This document shows, piece by piece, positions 34,984-46,181 of a stretch of 64,000 nucleotides of DNA. Every line of letters begins with the position of its first letter. The stretch's first letter is position 1. A model generated the notes under the pieces. That model was not told the DNA's origin. It searched no databases and worked only from the letters and a program-made list of their open reading frames with translations. Position numbers and translations under genes: made by a program. The DNA is from Neocallimastix lanati (nom. inval.) (taxonomy: Eukaryota > Neocallimastigomycota > Neocallimastigomycetes > Neocallimastigales > Neocallimastigaceae), in NCBI GenBank assembly GCA_016946835.1, contig JACVTC010000045.1, forward strand, positions 280,501 through 344,500. Reading direction: 5' to 3'.

Positions 34984-37506
34984 ATGACACCAAGAAGAAT
35001 TAATCAAGTAATCAACGTGGAAGCTACTGACAATCCAAGGAAGATAGTGAATTTCAATTACTCTGAGAATTTCAATAGAGTAATTGAATTAACAACTGAA
35101 AATTATCCGAGATGGAAAGGAAACATCCTTTATTTATTGACCATAAATGATCTAGTACTTTACGCCACTAAAGAAAAAATTAAGAAATTAAGAAAGAAAG
35201 ACATCAAAGAGGACATATTAAACTACACGGAAGACCAATTTGACAACACATTAGTATATGCTAAAAATACTAATGAAAATGACATTAACAACGATATTAC
35301 AGCAAAGTGGATGATACTTAACACCTTAGGAAAAAAGACTCAAGAAATAGTAAAGGGAAATGGAAAAACAGCTCATCAAGTTTGGAAACTCTTAGAGAAA
35401 TCATTTACTAAATCAAAGGAATCTAGAAAGTTAGAACTAAAGAAAAAACTAAACGAGTTAAAGTTCGAAGAAGAACAAGATATAAATATATTTATGGCAG
35501 ATCTTCAAAACACTATTGAAGAATTAGAAAAAATAGATGAAGATCTAAGCACCAGCACAAAAGTCGGTATTTTGAATAGGGCGCTACCGGAAAACCTTCG
35601 ATTCATCAATGTATTTCAATACAACAGTGATTGGGAAAAATGTACCGATTATGTAAAAAATGTAATACCACAAATCTTGTTATCCAATCTAACAGAATCA
35701 AATTACATTAAAGAAAACAATAATAAAAACATTTTTTCAGCTGAGAGTACATACAAAAAGAATCAAGAAAAATCAAAACGATACATCAAGAATATCAATA
35801 AAAATACAAAACGACCAAATATAAAATGCAACTACTGTGGTAAAAGAGGGCATTTCTTTTACAATTGCTTTAAAAGAAAAAGAAACCAATTAAGAAGACG
35901 AAGCAATACAAATTTTAAAAGAAAAAACAATTATAATAAATCAAATATAAAAAACAAAAAGGTTATAGATAACATTCAAAGAAACAACTATAACGATATA
36001 TATGCAGAGTGTTTTTCTCAAGATTACAACACAAATGAATCAAATACTATAGACTTAATAGATAATAAAAATAAATCAACAAAGTCTATTAATAAAGAAT
36101 TAATCTGTTGGACCTTAGATTCAGGAGCTTCAATCAACATCACCAACAGACTAGATAAACTCACAAATATTAAATATTGCAATGAAAAAATATTTTTTGC
36201 AAATAATCAATCGATTATCATTAATAAAGTAGGCACCTTCATAGGATACATTAATGAATACGAATTTACAATCGAAGATGTTTATTACTCACCATTAATC
36301 AATAAAAATTTAATATCAATTGGAAACTTAATTAAACAAAATTATAAAATTTTATTTAACACCAATCACAACAAATCATATGTCACGATCTATGACAAAT
36401 ACCAAAACAAAATCGCCAATATTATTTCAAATGCAAATAACACATTCAACATTTGGTTATCAACCCAACGTATATTTCTACACGACAATAATACCAGAAA
36501 CACAAATGATGAAATCAACTATATTAACATGAAGATTCCTTATAAATTAAATTTATGGCACAGAAGGTTTAGTCACTTCGATATAAAATCAATTAAAAAC
36601 AAATTACTTAAGACAGATATCAAATTAAAATGTCCTCTATGTGCTCAATCCAAGATTAAAAACAAACCTTATTCAAAAAATATCAATACAACTAAGCATA
36701 TCTTTGAACTACTACACTTGGACTTGGTAGGTCCATTACCTGAATCCATTCACGGAAACAAATATTTTTTTACTATTTTAGATGATTACTCTAGATACGG
36801 ATGGGTTCTTTTTCTAAAAGGTAAAGATTACACATTTCCCGCTTTTTATAAATGGTTCAATAACGTAAAAAATTTGTACAATACTAGAATAAAATATTTA
36901 CGGTCTGATAATGGTACGGAATTCCGCAATAATAACTTCAAGGACTTCTGTCAATCTTACGGAATCATTCAACAATTTACTGTTCCACACAATCCTCAGC
37001 AAAATGGAAGAGCTGAGCGATTCAATGGAACTCTAATCTCATCTGCCAAAGTAATGCTTAACGATGCTAAGCTGAGTAAACACTTTTGGGAAGACGCCGT
37101 TCAAACCTCTAATTATATACATAATCGACTACCACATCGTGGAATCAACAACATCATCCCATATGAACGGCTAAACAAATCAAAAGTAGATTATTCAAAT
37201 ATAAGAGTATTTGGATGTAAAGTCTATTACTACATCCCAAAATCCTTTAGAACAAAATTTCAAAATAATGCTTCTCCTGGTATTTTTCTTGGTTATTCAG
37301 ATAACCCCAGAGCTTATAAAATTTTAGACACATCTAACAATAAAATAATACTCTCACGTAGTGTTGAATTTTTTGAATCCAATCCTGGAGATTTTTATAC
37401 GACTAATTGCTGTACTGACCATCAAAATTTTATTCCCAATTATGAAATTTGGAGGAATAGTAGTTCTTATTACTACAATAACTCCTACACAAAAAAATCC
37501 TATTAA
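34984..37506 (+). CDS. E4 Gag-protease-integrase
   Basis: The 840-residue frame begins at ATG 34984 (MTPRRINQV). Gag of the UBN2/copia type covers about 15-270 (NYSENFNRVIELT, LNRALPENLRFINVFQYN). A zinc knuckle C-X2-C-X4-H-X4-C (CNYCGKRGHFFYNC) starts at 282. The protease motif DSGA starts at 379. Integrase begins with an HHCC zinc finger (LWHRRFSH to CPLCAQ, about 520-558), then the DDE core in LDLVGP, RSDNGTEF and NPQQNGRAERF, all intact. It ends after VEFFESNPGD in a polar tail at TAA 37504. It makes the particle, processes it and inserts cDNA. Confidence 0.93.
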   Translation: MTPRRINQVINVEATDNPRKIVNFNYSENFNRVIELTTENYPRWKGNILYLLTINDLVLYATKEKIKKLRKKDIKEDILNYTEDQFDNTLVYAKNTNENDINNDITAKWMILNTLGKKTQEIVKGNGKTAHQVWKLLEKSFTKSKESRKLELKKKLNELKFEEEQDINIFMADLQNTIEELEKIDEDLSTSTKVGILNRALPENLRFINVFQYNSDWEKCTDYVKNVIPQILLSNLTESNYIKENNNKNIFSAESTYKKNQEKSKRYIKNINKNTKRPNIKCNYCGKRGHFFYNCFKRKRNQLRRRSNTNFKRKNNYNKSNIKNKKVIDNIQRNNYNDIYAECFSQDYNTNESNTIDLIDNKNKSTKSINKELICWTLDSGASINITNRLDKLTNIKYCNEKIFFANNQSIIINKVGTFIGYINEYEFTIEDVYYSPLINKNLISIGNLIKQNYKILFNTNHNKSYVTIYDKYQNKIANIISNANNTFNIWLSTQRIFLHDNNTRNTNDEINYINMKIPYKLNLWHRRFSHFDIKSIKNKLLKTDIKLKCPLCAQSKIKNKPYSKNINTTKHIFELLHLDLVGPLPESIHGNKYFFTILDDYSRYGWVLFLKGKDYTFPAFYKWFNNVKNLYNTRIKYLRSDNGTEFRNNNFKDFCQSYGIIQQFTVPHNPQQNGRAERFNGTLISSAKVMLNDAKLSKHFWEDAVQTSNYIHNRLPHRGINNIIPYERLNKSKVDYSNIRVFGCKVYYYIPKSFRTKFQNNASPGIFLGYSDNPRAYKILDTSNNKIILSRSVEFFESNPGDFYTTNCCTDHQNFIPNYEIWRNSSSYYYNNSYTKKSY
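37349..37506 (+). other. +1 overlap between integrase and RT frames of E4
   Basis: Both frames are open here. The zero frame ends TAT TAA C; skipping the T of the stop gives AAC GCA AAA in the RT frame. A T5 run (GAT TTT TAT) earlier in the overlap is another candidate point. E5 has the same arrangement. Confidence 0.6.
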
Positions 37507-39448
37507 CGCAAAACCAGCATCAATATTTATTCCAGAAAACAGCATAAACAAAAACACAGTTCATTTCAATAAACAAGGAAAAGACCAAAACACTAATAAC
37601 ACTTCTACTCTAAATACAACTAATAGCACAAATCAACGCAAAGTTACCAGCACTATCAAAAATAACAACATCAATAATAATCAAAATAACACTATTAATA
37701 CTACTCAAAGCAATGATAATAACATCAACACTAATCAAACAAAAAACAACAACAATCATTTAAATACGAACATTCATTCTGAAACAAACGATATGAATAT
37801 CAACAGTATTATAAGCAACCAAAACAATAAAGTTAAAGGAAACCAAACACCTAACAATAATAATACTTTTATATGTAACAATCAAGTATTAAATAAAAAT
37901 TTAAGAGAACCTTTAGACTATGACGATATATACAACCTCGAAGATCAAGAAGAATGGTTTAACTCTGCTGAAAATGAATTTGGCAACTTGAGAGACCTAA
38001 AAGTTTATGAACAAGTAAATAAAGATGAAATCCCAGAAGAAGCTAATATTATCAAATCCAGACTAATATTCAAATACAAAAGAAATTCTAAAGGGGACAT
38101 AATCAAAAGAAAAACAAGACTTGTAGCAAAAGGGTTCACACAGCAACATGGAATAGACTATAAAGATACATTTGCACCCACCTTAAAACTAGATTCGATA
38201 AGAATATTTACACATATAGCTGCAAGAAATAATTTCCAAATAGAACAAATAGATGTTAATGCTGCTTATTTAAACGCTCATCTAAAGGAAGAAATATACA
38301 TGGAGCCTCCAAAAGGACATCCCGATCACAAGAAATACATCTGGAAACTCAAGAAAGCCATATATGGTTTAAAGCAAAGCGGAATGGAATGGAACAATGA
38401 ATCAAATGGGCATCTACTAAACATTGGCTTCAAAAGATTGACTTGTGAACCATGTATATACTTTACAACAGATAAACATAACAAGATTACATGCCTCATA
38501 GCTGTTTATGTGGACGATATACTACTTGCAGGTAACAAAGCAAAAGTAGATCAAATCAAAAATATGATAAAAAATAAATTCAAAATAAAAGAAATCGGTG
38601 AAGTCAATTTCATAATAGGAATAAAATTTGTAAAGCATAAAAACGGTTATTTCTTAAATCAAGAAAGATATATAAACGATATAATTATCAAATATGGATT
38701 GTCAAGTGCTACTCCTATTCGTAATATAACACCAATTGAAAATGAAGAATTAAGAAAAACGAAAATGAATGAAACTACTTATAGAAGCGCTGTTGGAAGC
38801 TTATTATACTTAGGTATCTGTACTAGACCCGATATATTATATGCAGTATCCAAAGCGGCACAAAAATCAAAAGAACCTAACTTGGAAGATTGGGAAAATT
38901 TAAAACGAATATTAAAATATTTAAAGGGAACAATAAAATATGGTATTAACATATCAAGAAACTCAAATGTCAAAGCTTTCGTAGATGCAGACTACGCTGG
39001 GGACACAAAAACAAGAAGATCGACTACAGGATTTGTAATTACAATAGGAGATTCACCTACTAGTTGGTGTTCAAAACTACAGCATTGTGTATCGACTTCC
39101 ACAGCTGAGGCCGAATATTATAGTCTTAGCGAATGTAGCAAACATTGCATGTGGTACATAAATTTATTGAAGGAATTAAAATACAACATCAGTGGTATTG
39201 AAGTCAACATAGACAATAAAGCCGCAATCTATAATGCAAAAAACCAATCGATTAATCCAAGAACAAAGCATATGGACATAAAATTGCACTATGTAAGAGA
39301 ATTAGTAAAGAGCAATAAAATAATATTGAAATATGTAAAATCTCAAAACAATTTAGCAGATGGCTTTACGAAATATCTAAACGGATCTTCCATGGATAAA
39401 TTTAGAAATTCATTATTAACACAGCCAATGGACTTAAAAATTTATTAA
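37361..39448 (+). CDS. E4 reverse transcriptase-RNase H
   Basis: This +1 frame is open from 37349 and overlaps the end of the integrase frame by about 155 bases; it has no credible own start (GTG at 37361), so it is probably reached by frameshifting. An Asn/Thr-rich linker is followed by RT from about 37900: RLVAKGFTQQHGIDY, IDVNAAYLNAHL, AIYGLKQ and catalytic VYVDD near 38510. RNase H shows DADYAGD, STSTAEAEYYSLSE and NLADGFTKYL. Length and motifs are complete for copia RT-RH, and it ends 70 bases before the purine tract. Confidence 0.92.
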   Translation: MLNFLNPILEIFIRLIAVLTIKILFPIMKFGGIVVLITTITPTQKNPINAKPASIFIPENSINKNTVHFNKQGKDQNTNNTSTLNTTNSTNQRKVTSTIKNNNINNNQNNTINTTQSNDNNINTNQTKNNNNHLNTNIHSETNDMNINSIISNQNNKVKGNQTPNNNNTFICNNQVLNKNLREPLDYDDIYNLEDQEEWFNSAENEFGNLRDLKVYEQVNKDEIPEEANIIKSRLIFKYKRNSKGDIIKRKTRLVAKGFTQQHGIDYKDTFAPTLKLDSIRIFTHIAARNNFQIEQIDVNAAYLNAHLKEEIYMEPPKGHPDHKKYIWKLKKAIYGLKQSGMEWNNESNGHLLNIGFKRLTCEPCIYFTTDKHNKITCLIAVYVDDILLAGNKAKVDQIKNMIKNKFKIKEIGEVNFIIGIKFVKHKNGYFLNQERYINDIIIKYGLSSATPIRNITPIENEELRKTKMNETTYRSAVGSLLYLGICTRPDILYAVSKAAQKSKEPNLEDWENLKRILKYLKGTIKYGINISRNSNVKAFVDADYAGDTKTRRSTTGFVITIGDSPTSWCSKLQHCVSTSTAEAEYYSLSECSKHCMWYINLLKELKYNISGIEVNIDNKAAIYNAKNQSINPRTKHMDIKLHYVRELVKSNKIILKYVKSQNNLADGFTKYLNGSSMDKFRNSLLTQPMDLKIY

Positions 39449-39477
39449 CTTAAGTTTTTTAAAATAAAAAAAATAAT

Positions 39478-39517
39478 CAATTATAACCTTAAAAAATAGG
39501 TTATAATTGTGGGGGAA
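39478..39517 (+). promoter_or_regulatory. PPT-proximal stem-loop and polypurine tract of E4
   Basis: CAATTATAACCT (39478-39489) pairs perfectly with AGGTTATAATTG (39498-39509) around eight bases. The purine tract GGGGGAA follows at 39511-39517 and abuts the 3' LTR. Confidence 0.75.
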
Positions 39518-39788
39518 TGTTAGAGACGAAATCGTTACATACATTTATTTATATTATTAATTTATATCAACCAATAATTAATCTTTAATTAAATTAAATA
39601 ATGTTAACTAAGATATAAAATATGAAATAAATTTAATGTAAAAATACCTCTTAGAAAAAAATATATATATCCTCATAATAAAAATTATTAATAAACATTT
39701 TATAATATTACTCTTAACATAAAATACTTTGTTATATTGTTTTTATTAATACAGTGTTTGTCTTAGATTTATAAATTTGTTTTTCACA
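39518..39788 (+). repeat. 3' LTR of E4
   Basis: 271 bp, two substitutions from the 5' LTR. TSD ATATT follows at 39789-39793. Confidence 0.95.
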
Positions 39789-40254
39789 ATATTAATTTAT
39801 TATCAAAATCTTTGCATATTATAATTTAATTATAAAATATAATACTTAGCTATATCAGATTCTTATATTTTATTTATATTAAATATTTATATTATTATCT
39901 TATTTTATAATATCAATATCAAATTTATATTGATACTATTACATATTCATATTAATAATTAATATTTTAATAATTAATTATTTTATATAAATACATGTTT
40001 AAATCTTTTGATTAATCCTTTGTAGGATTATTATAATTTAAATTATAGTAATAATTATAAAAAAATAATGTAATAAAATATTATTAAGATTAAATAAAAT
40101 TTATATTTTAAATAAAAACTTAATTATAAAATTTACTAATAACAATATGTTTTAAATAAGAGTAAAATTAAATTATTAATTAATTACTATAATTTGGCAT
40201 CTTGACCTAATCGTTAAGACCAAATTATCTCAAAACTTTGACATTTTTTGTCTT
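39789..40254. other. AT-rich spacer after E4
   Basis: No gene recognised. Beyond about 40255 similarity to the tRNA-bearing duplication begins. Confidence 0.55.
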
Positions 40255-40815
40255 ATTTTGTTTTTTGATTTTTTGTTAAAATACTAATACGAATAAATGA
40301 ATTTTTTTAATTAATTTACTAATTATTCTAATATTTTAAATTATTTCGATACTAATATTTTCTACTAGCAAACATAATTTAAAAGGACTTTTTTTTTTTC
40401 GAATCAAATTAATTCTATAATTAGATTGTAAATAAATTAATTTTAAACTATTAACCTTATCTTAAAAAAAATGTAATTTTTTAAATAGAAATTATTATTT
40501 TTTTTCTTTTTAACTTTTTATTTTATTAAATAATATGAATAGGATATATATATGTAAACCTTTAAAAATAAAAAAAAAAAAAAATAAAGAAGAGTCTTCT
40601 TTATTTTTTTTTTTTAGTAACCAAAAAATGAGATTAAATAAAAAAAAATTGAAATAAAAATTAAAATTAAGAAAAATGAAAGAACATTTGGAAAATAAAC
40701 CCAAAACCTATTCATCTTCAGTCAATTACTCTAACGCTGAGCAAAAAGCCCTTTCAATAATAAAGCGTTAGCTACAAGGTTTGAACCTGCAATCCAATAC
40801 TTTAGTTCTCCTTTT
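40255..40815. repeat. Segmental duplication, copy with decayed tRNAs
   Basis: Matches 30780-31130 through the blocks TTTAAAAGGACTTT and TTAATTTTAAACTATTAACC and then through both tRNA genes. It is more diverged and carries extra T runs. Confidence 0.7.
40683..40812 (-). pseudogene. tRNA-Cys/tRNA-Ser pseudogene pair
   Basis: The block ACCTATTCATCTTCAGTCAA corresponds to the anticodon arm of tRNA-Cys with GCA changed, and GTTTGAACCTGC to the T arm of tRNA-Ser. Acceptor stems are disrupted in both. Order and spacing equal those of the intact pair at 31021-31190. Confidence 0.75.
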
Positions 40816-41915
40816 TTATCTTACAACATTATTTTTATATTATTATTTTAATATTCTCTAAAGTTTAAATAATAATTTTTAATTAGCTTAGAATAGATAA
40901 ATAAATACTTTGAAATTTAATTGTTAAACATTTTTAAGACACTACAATTAGTAAATCATTCAAAGTTTAGCATTTTATAATTTGTAAGTAATATTAGATA
41001 TATAAAAATAATAGATTAAAAAATTTAGATATTAGAAGGATATTAATTAAATTGGTTAAATTATTTATTTTAGTTTAGGATATTTTATTTTAAGCTATTT
41101 TAATTTAGTTTAAATCATTTTAAATTAAAATCATTTAGGTTAAAATTAAAATATTTTATTAATTAATTCAAAATTTTAGAATTATAAACAGTATTTAAGG
41201 TTTTCTCTAATTATTAGAATATATATATATTTTTTTTATTATTAAGATCTTTAATTCTTATTCTTTTACTTGCCAATTTTATCATAGCTTTTTTTTTCGG
41301 TTTGTTTATTTGTTTGTCATTGTTTTTTTATTGTTGAAATTATAAATTTATTGAAATATCAATAACTTTTATTTAATAAAATTAATTATTGAAATACAAA
41401 AAATTGTAATTAAAATTTTCATTTTTTTTTTGTTATAATTTCAATAAAATAGCTCACCTTTGATTGGTCTACTTGATTTTGTAAATTTATTTAGAAAATT
41501 TTATATTCTAAATTGCATAACGCTAAAACTTTATTATTCTAAAAAATAATTAGAGATTCTTACAAATCGTTATATGGTCATTATTAAATGATTTTTCTAT
41601 TTCTTTATTTTAAGTTTAATCTTATAAGAATCCATATTGATAACAAAAATAGGAATATTAATATTAGATATAATGAAAATTATAGTATCGTTACTAATAA
41701 TGTAATGAATACGTTAATTTTTGAAAATTTTACTAATATTAGTAATTTTCTGATTAATGAATGTGTAAATATATATGTGACGTAGTACCTGTTATGTTAC
41801 TTCCTTCACGGTGGAAGAAAGGCAGATTTTATTGATTTAAATTATAAAAAGTAATGGAATGTTTTGTTTAAGAACTAAATAATTATTCTAAAACTTCACT
41901 CTTGATGAGATAGGG
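40816..41915. other. AT-rich stretch between the tRNA relics and gypsy relic E7
   Basis: A 65-codon open frame at 41588-41785 has no recognisable features and typical low-complexity composition. No other structure seen. Confidence 0.5.
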
Positions 41916-42765
41916 TTAGAATTGAAAATTTAGACTAAGTATAACACAAATTTTACCATTAATGATAAGAAAACTATTATCAAGAGAGAAAATTTTTAGT
42001 TTAATGGTGTCCTTGAATGTTTCAAAGTCAATTTGCAAGTATATGTCATATAAAAAATTATCATTCTTATATTTTTGGTTAATTTGATAGGTAAAAGAGG
42101 AAACATAATTAATGAAAGTATGAAAATATTCCAGATGTAAACTACTAAAAGAAATTTCAACTGAGGTAGAATCACTAAAGAGTGTGTAATAAGATCTATG
42201 AGAAAAGAATATCAGGTTTACCATTAGGTGGTCGGGTACAACGAACAATTTTTAAATTAAATTCCAAAAGGAGAAGTGACCAGCGGACAAGTCTTTCAGC
42301 CAACTTTTCTGTTTTTTTTTTTTTGGTAAAGAAGGTTACAATGGTCAGAAAAAACGGTGAATGGTTTATCAATGCCCTTTAGTAAATATCTCCAGTATTC
42401 CAAAATAGAAATGATTGCTAGGAATTATTTGTCATAAATTAGATAATTCTTTTCAACTTGAATAAGTGATCTTGAGAAAAACGAAAATGGTTGGGTTTTG
42501 TTGTCTTTTAGACAAAGTTTGGAAAAAGAATGGCATCACTGGCAAAGTTGCTATGGTCAGTTTCGAGTATGAAAGGAAGATCTCCATTAGAATAAGCAAG
42601 AATTCGAGGGGCTGAAAATTTTGATTTGATTAGGTCAAAGGATTTTTTGAGTTTCAGATAACTAACCGAATTTTATATTTTTCCTATGAAGAGAGGAAAG
42701 AAGATAAGATAGTTTGCAAACCCGGGGCTAAAACGGATATAATAGTTGATGAGTCCTTTCAATTT
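41916..42765 (-). pseudogene. RNase H part of E7
   Basis: The minus strand encodes GLINYYIRFSPGFANYL, then SAPRILAYSNGDLPFILETD (RNase H first Asp), then weaker traces to VVPDHLMVNL, which matches the RPG-type end of gypsy RNase H. Several stops interrupt it. The antisense frame at 42182-42382 is a shadow. Confidence 0.75.
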
Positions 42766-44010
42766 TTTTTTGGGGGGTTGGTTTTTATCTTATTAATATT
42801 TAATTTGAAAAATTAAAATTTCTAATTAAATTACTAGGTAAATACATATTGTATTAATTATATATTTAATTTAAAGGTTCTATAAAAAATTAAAATATTT
42901 TTCCTATAAAATTTTTAGCCTTTTTAAAAATTATATTTGATATTAAAAATATATTAAAACTAATTATTACTATTTATTAATATAGAAGAAACACAAAAAC
43001 ATTTTATAATAATATTTTTATATTTATTTTTTAAGAAAACTATTTAATTCATTTTATTATAATATTAATTAATATTTATTAATTATTAAAGATTATTTTT
43101 AATTAAATAATAATTAATGTAAAATACTTTATGGTTGTATTTTAATAATTAATGTGTAACTAAATGACAAGGGTTTAATATTTAATATTTTTAGTAGTTA
43201 ATATTTAATTGTTATTAATCTAATAAAGTATTTTAATTTTTAGAAAAATTTTAAAATTATTTATATTTTAACATTAAATATAGTATTTTATAATTTATAA
43301 TATCTATTTAATTACTGTTATTTTAATTGATAAATTTTAAATAAAACTATACTAAACTATTAAATAAAATTATACTAAAGTAATAATAATATTTATTATT
43401 AGTAAAATTAATGATATAAATATTTATATCATAATTTATATTAATATTGTAATTGTTAAGAATTAATTTAATATAGTTTTGTTTTAGAAGAATATCTCAA
43501 GACTAACGATGTACTAATTTATGATATTATATAATATAAAAATTATTATAAAAATATAATTATTAATAATTAATATAATAAAATAATATTTCTTATAATA
43601 AAAAATTAATTTGAGTATTTAAAATTATTCTGAAATAGTAATTTTTATTAATATAGAATTAATTATTCAATTTTGAATTATAAAAATTATTAATTAATTG
43701 CATCTGTTGTTTAATGGAAAATCAGTTCTTATTTTCAAATGATCATTACTACTTTAATATTTAAATTAGGAGCATGATTTTAATATCATTGTATAGTTTA
43801 TTCAGAGTAATTTCAGAAAATGTACACAGAATCGCTCATTCTCTATATATAAAGAAGATATATGGATGATTTTAAAATTTATAGTTGCAACTAATTTTTA
43901 TTTAATAATTTTTGTATTATTTTTAGTTATTATATATATTATTGGGTAAATATTGTCATTCTGAAGTTTTATTTTGAATAAAAATTTCATGTAAAATACT
44001 ATCAGCTATT
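42766..44010. mobile_element. Unidentified AT-rich insertion in E7 (about 1.25 kb)
   Basis: It separates FLGLV (minus, near 44020) from the following GLINYY codons at 42760. Edges show a diverged duplication (TTGACAAGTCCT and TTGATGAGTCCT). Inside there is only A/T-rich sequence and a G run at 42771-42776; no family recognised. Confidence 0.5.
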
Positions 44011-44286
44011 TGACAAGTCCTAAGAATGATTGTATCACTTTAATATTTGTAGAAGGAAGACTTTCTAAAATGGATTAAACTTTATTCCGATTTATACATA
44101 TACCTTCAGGAGAAATTCGATGTCCAAGGAAATCGAAGAAATGAGTATAAAATACTCATTTTTCTAAAATGTGAATAGTCTATCTTCTCTAAGTCTTAGT
44201 AGTGCTTTGACTAAATGTGTATAATTAGTACTAAGATCTAGAGAGAAAATAATAATAACGTCAATGTAGCTGTAAATGAAGATTCT
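44011..44286 (-). pseudogene. RT palm end and connection part of E7
   Basis: Minus-strand peptide IFIYSYIDVIIIFSLDLSTN corresponds to the VVYLDDILIFS catalytic block with the first Asp changed (YID rather than LDD), and SISLDIEFLLK-like text to FLGHRISPEG. It continues upstream into 45039-45420. Confidence 0.65.
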
Positions 44287-45038
44287 TATTTATATCAATT
44301 TAATTTTTAATCGTGGAAAATCGTTTCTATCAAGAAAAATATTAGAAAAGAAAAAACTAGATAGAATTTTGATTTGTGTTTTAATTTCATCAATCATTAA
44401 TTAATAAGAAAACCTTAAAAAAGGGAGAAATTTTATTAACTATTAATTACATATGTTCATATTAGTAATTGTTCGATCACGAGTATGATTAAATAATTGA
44501 TTCTTTTAATTTTCTTAATTAAATGATCAATAAATAATTTAATTTTTCTTAATTAATTATAAATATTATCATTTAAATATAATTTATTTTTTCTTGATAA
44601 AATTATTATCATTTTAATACAATAATACGTAATTAAAATTTAATATATATAATTAATTATTGATTATTTAAGATAAAATTTAAAACAATAATATTAAATT
44701 AATAATTAGGATGTAATAAAATTAATAAAATTATTAATAAAATTTTAAAACTTAATAAACTTTAATTTATAATTTTATAATAAAGAATAATAATTATTTA
44801 AGAAAATAATTATAATTCTTTATATGTACGGTGATTTAGTACTAATTTCTTAATTTACAAAATTAGATTTTGTAAAAGTGAATATAAGCACAAATACGAA
44901 ATAAAATAAAAGTTAAAAAAAAAAATCTAAATAAAAATATTTTATTAGAAACATTAAAATTGTTTTATAAAAAACTATGATTTAATTTTAAAAATTTATA
45001 ATTTTATTTATTTAACTTTTAAATAATATCTTCAATAA
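44287..45038. mobile_element. 752-bp insertion in E7 with 19-bp target duplication
   Basis: AGCTGTAAATGAAGATTCT occurs at both edges (44268-44286 and 45039-45057), interrupting the RT codons. The insert is A/T-rich; near 44313-44440 it shows a block resembling the pseudoknot region of family S (AAAAAACTAGATAGA), and near 44825-44920 a block also found at 60785-60870. A 19-bp duplication does not suit an LTR element. Confidence 0.55.
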
Positions 45039-45420
45039 AGCTGTAAATGAAGATTCTGAGAAAGTCTTCCAGTACGTCATTAATAAAGTATTAGAAAACA
45101 GATGGAACATTCCTCAGGTCTAATAGTTTAATCAAGTACTGAAAGTGGCCATATTTACAATACTCGTCTCCTTCTTTGATTCTTATAAGATTATAGGCTA
45201 GTCGGATATGAAGTTTTGAAAATACTCTACTCTGACTGAGAAGTTCAAGAATATCGTTGATGAGTAGTAAAAGGTATGAAACTTGTATAATGATCTCGTT
45301 GAGTCTCCCGTAGTCAATATACATGCCTAATTCACCAGATTTCTTAGGTACGAAAAGTAAAGATACAGTAACAGGAGATTTGAATTTTCTAATGACATCT
45401 TCGGAAAGATTTTAATTAGT
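45039..45420 (-). pseudogene. RT fingers/palm part of E7
   Basis: Minus frame from 45420: VTVSLLFVPKKSGELGMYID, then a Leu-Asn block, VFSKLHIRLAYNLIRIKEGD and KYGHFQYLIKLLDLRNVPS. These match gypsy RT motifs (KKDGSLRMCVDYR, KIDLRSGYHQIRI, GHFEYLVMPFGL) in order. It stops where the insertion at 45038 begins. Confidence 0.82.
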
Positions 45421-45456
45421 AATTTATTTATTTATTCATTTAATTTTAACATATAA

Positions 45457-46181
45457 TATTGTCATTTTATTAATATTAATTTAAAATTAATCATGTTTTA
45501 GTAATTTTTGTAAAAGATTAATTTTATTTTTATGAATTTGTTATTTTTTTTAATTAGTAACCAATAATATTTAAATAATTCATTTTTAATCATTTTTATT
45601 ATATTTTCGTTTATTTTATCTATTTCTAGTGTATTTAATATTAGACAATCAGTATTTTAAGGTTTTTCCCGATTTTACCAATCGGTTTTACTTAAAACAT
45701 TCGATGACCGATATGTATAGATTATCGGTCGAATTCTTGTTTAGGTTTTTCTTCTAATCTTTTCCTAAACAATTGCTTTGTTAAGATTAGAAACAAATTT
45801 ATTAAAATTTAAAAGTATAAATAGAAACTCTTGAGTTCTCTTTGAGAAATCAAGAGTTATTATTATAACAAACTGTAGTAATAATAATTCAAAAATATAA
45901 AATAAAACACTTTATAACTTTTTCTTTACTAAATTATATTTTATCTTTTAAAAAATTTTAAAATAAAGTATTTTTAATTATTAATAAAACGTATTATAAA
46001 TTTATAACAAAACAGTTTTAATTGAATGAATTTTGCGTGTACTGCCTTACTACTTTGTTGTAATAAACTCTTTTAGATAAGTATATTTAAATTCTCAATT
46101 TAATAATATTATTTAATTATTAAATTGTAGTTAATAATTCTGTTATTTAAAGTTATTAATTTATTTAATAGAATTATTACA
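45457..46181 (-). repeat. Solo LTR, family S, copy S3 (725 bp)
   Basis: Minus-strand LTR from TGTAATAATTC (46181) to GACAATA (45457), with TTATA on both sides. Nearly identical to S1 including the pseudoknot (45737-45790, minus) and H5 (45706-45730). The two copies are inverted relative to each other and about 17 kb apart. Confidence 0.78.

Larger units (their letters stand above)
33763..39788 (+). mobile_element. Young Ty1/copia retrotransposon E4
   Basis: Two 271-bp LTRs differing at only two positions, an exact 5-bp TSD ATATT on both sides, PBS, leader hairpin array, gag-protease-integrase frame, RT-RNase H frame, stem-loop and purine tract are all present. The only irregularity is that RT lies in the +1 frame relative to integrase. 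LTR identity indicates recent insertion. Of the copia copies here it is the best candidate for activity. Confidence 0.95.
41916..45420 (-). mobile_element. Shredded Ty3/gypsy relic E7
   Basis: Reading the minus strand from 45420 down, gypsy RT, its connection domain and RNase H appear in order, split by insertions at 44287-45038 and about 42766-44010. Frame changes and stops are frequent. Integrase, Gag and LTRs are not found. It belongs to a lineage different from E1, judging by its more canonical RT peptides. Confidence 0.8.

Noticed and set aside
41588-41785. 65-codon plus-strand frame as a small gene
   Set aside because: No motif, signal peptide or codon bias; typical of chance frames in A/T-rich spacer.
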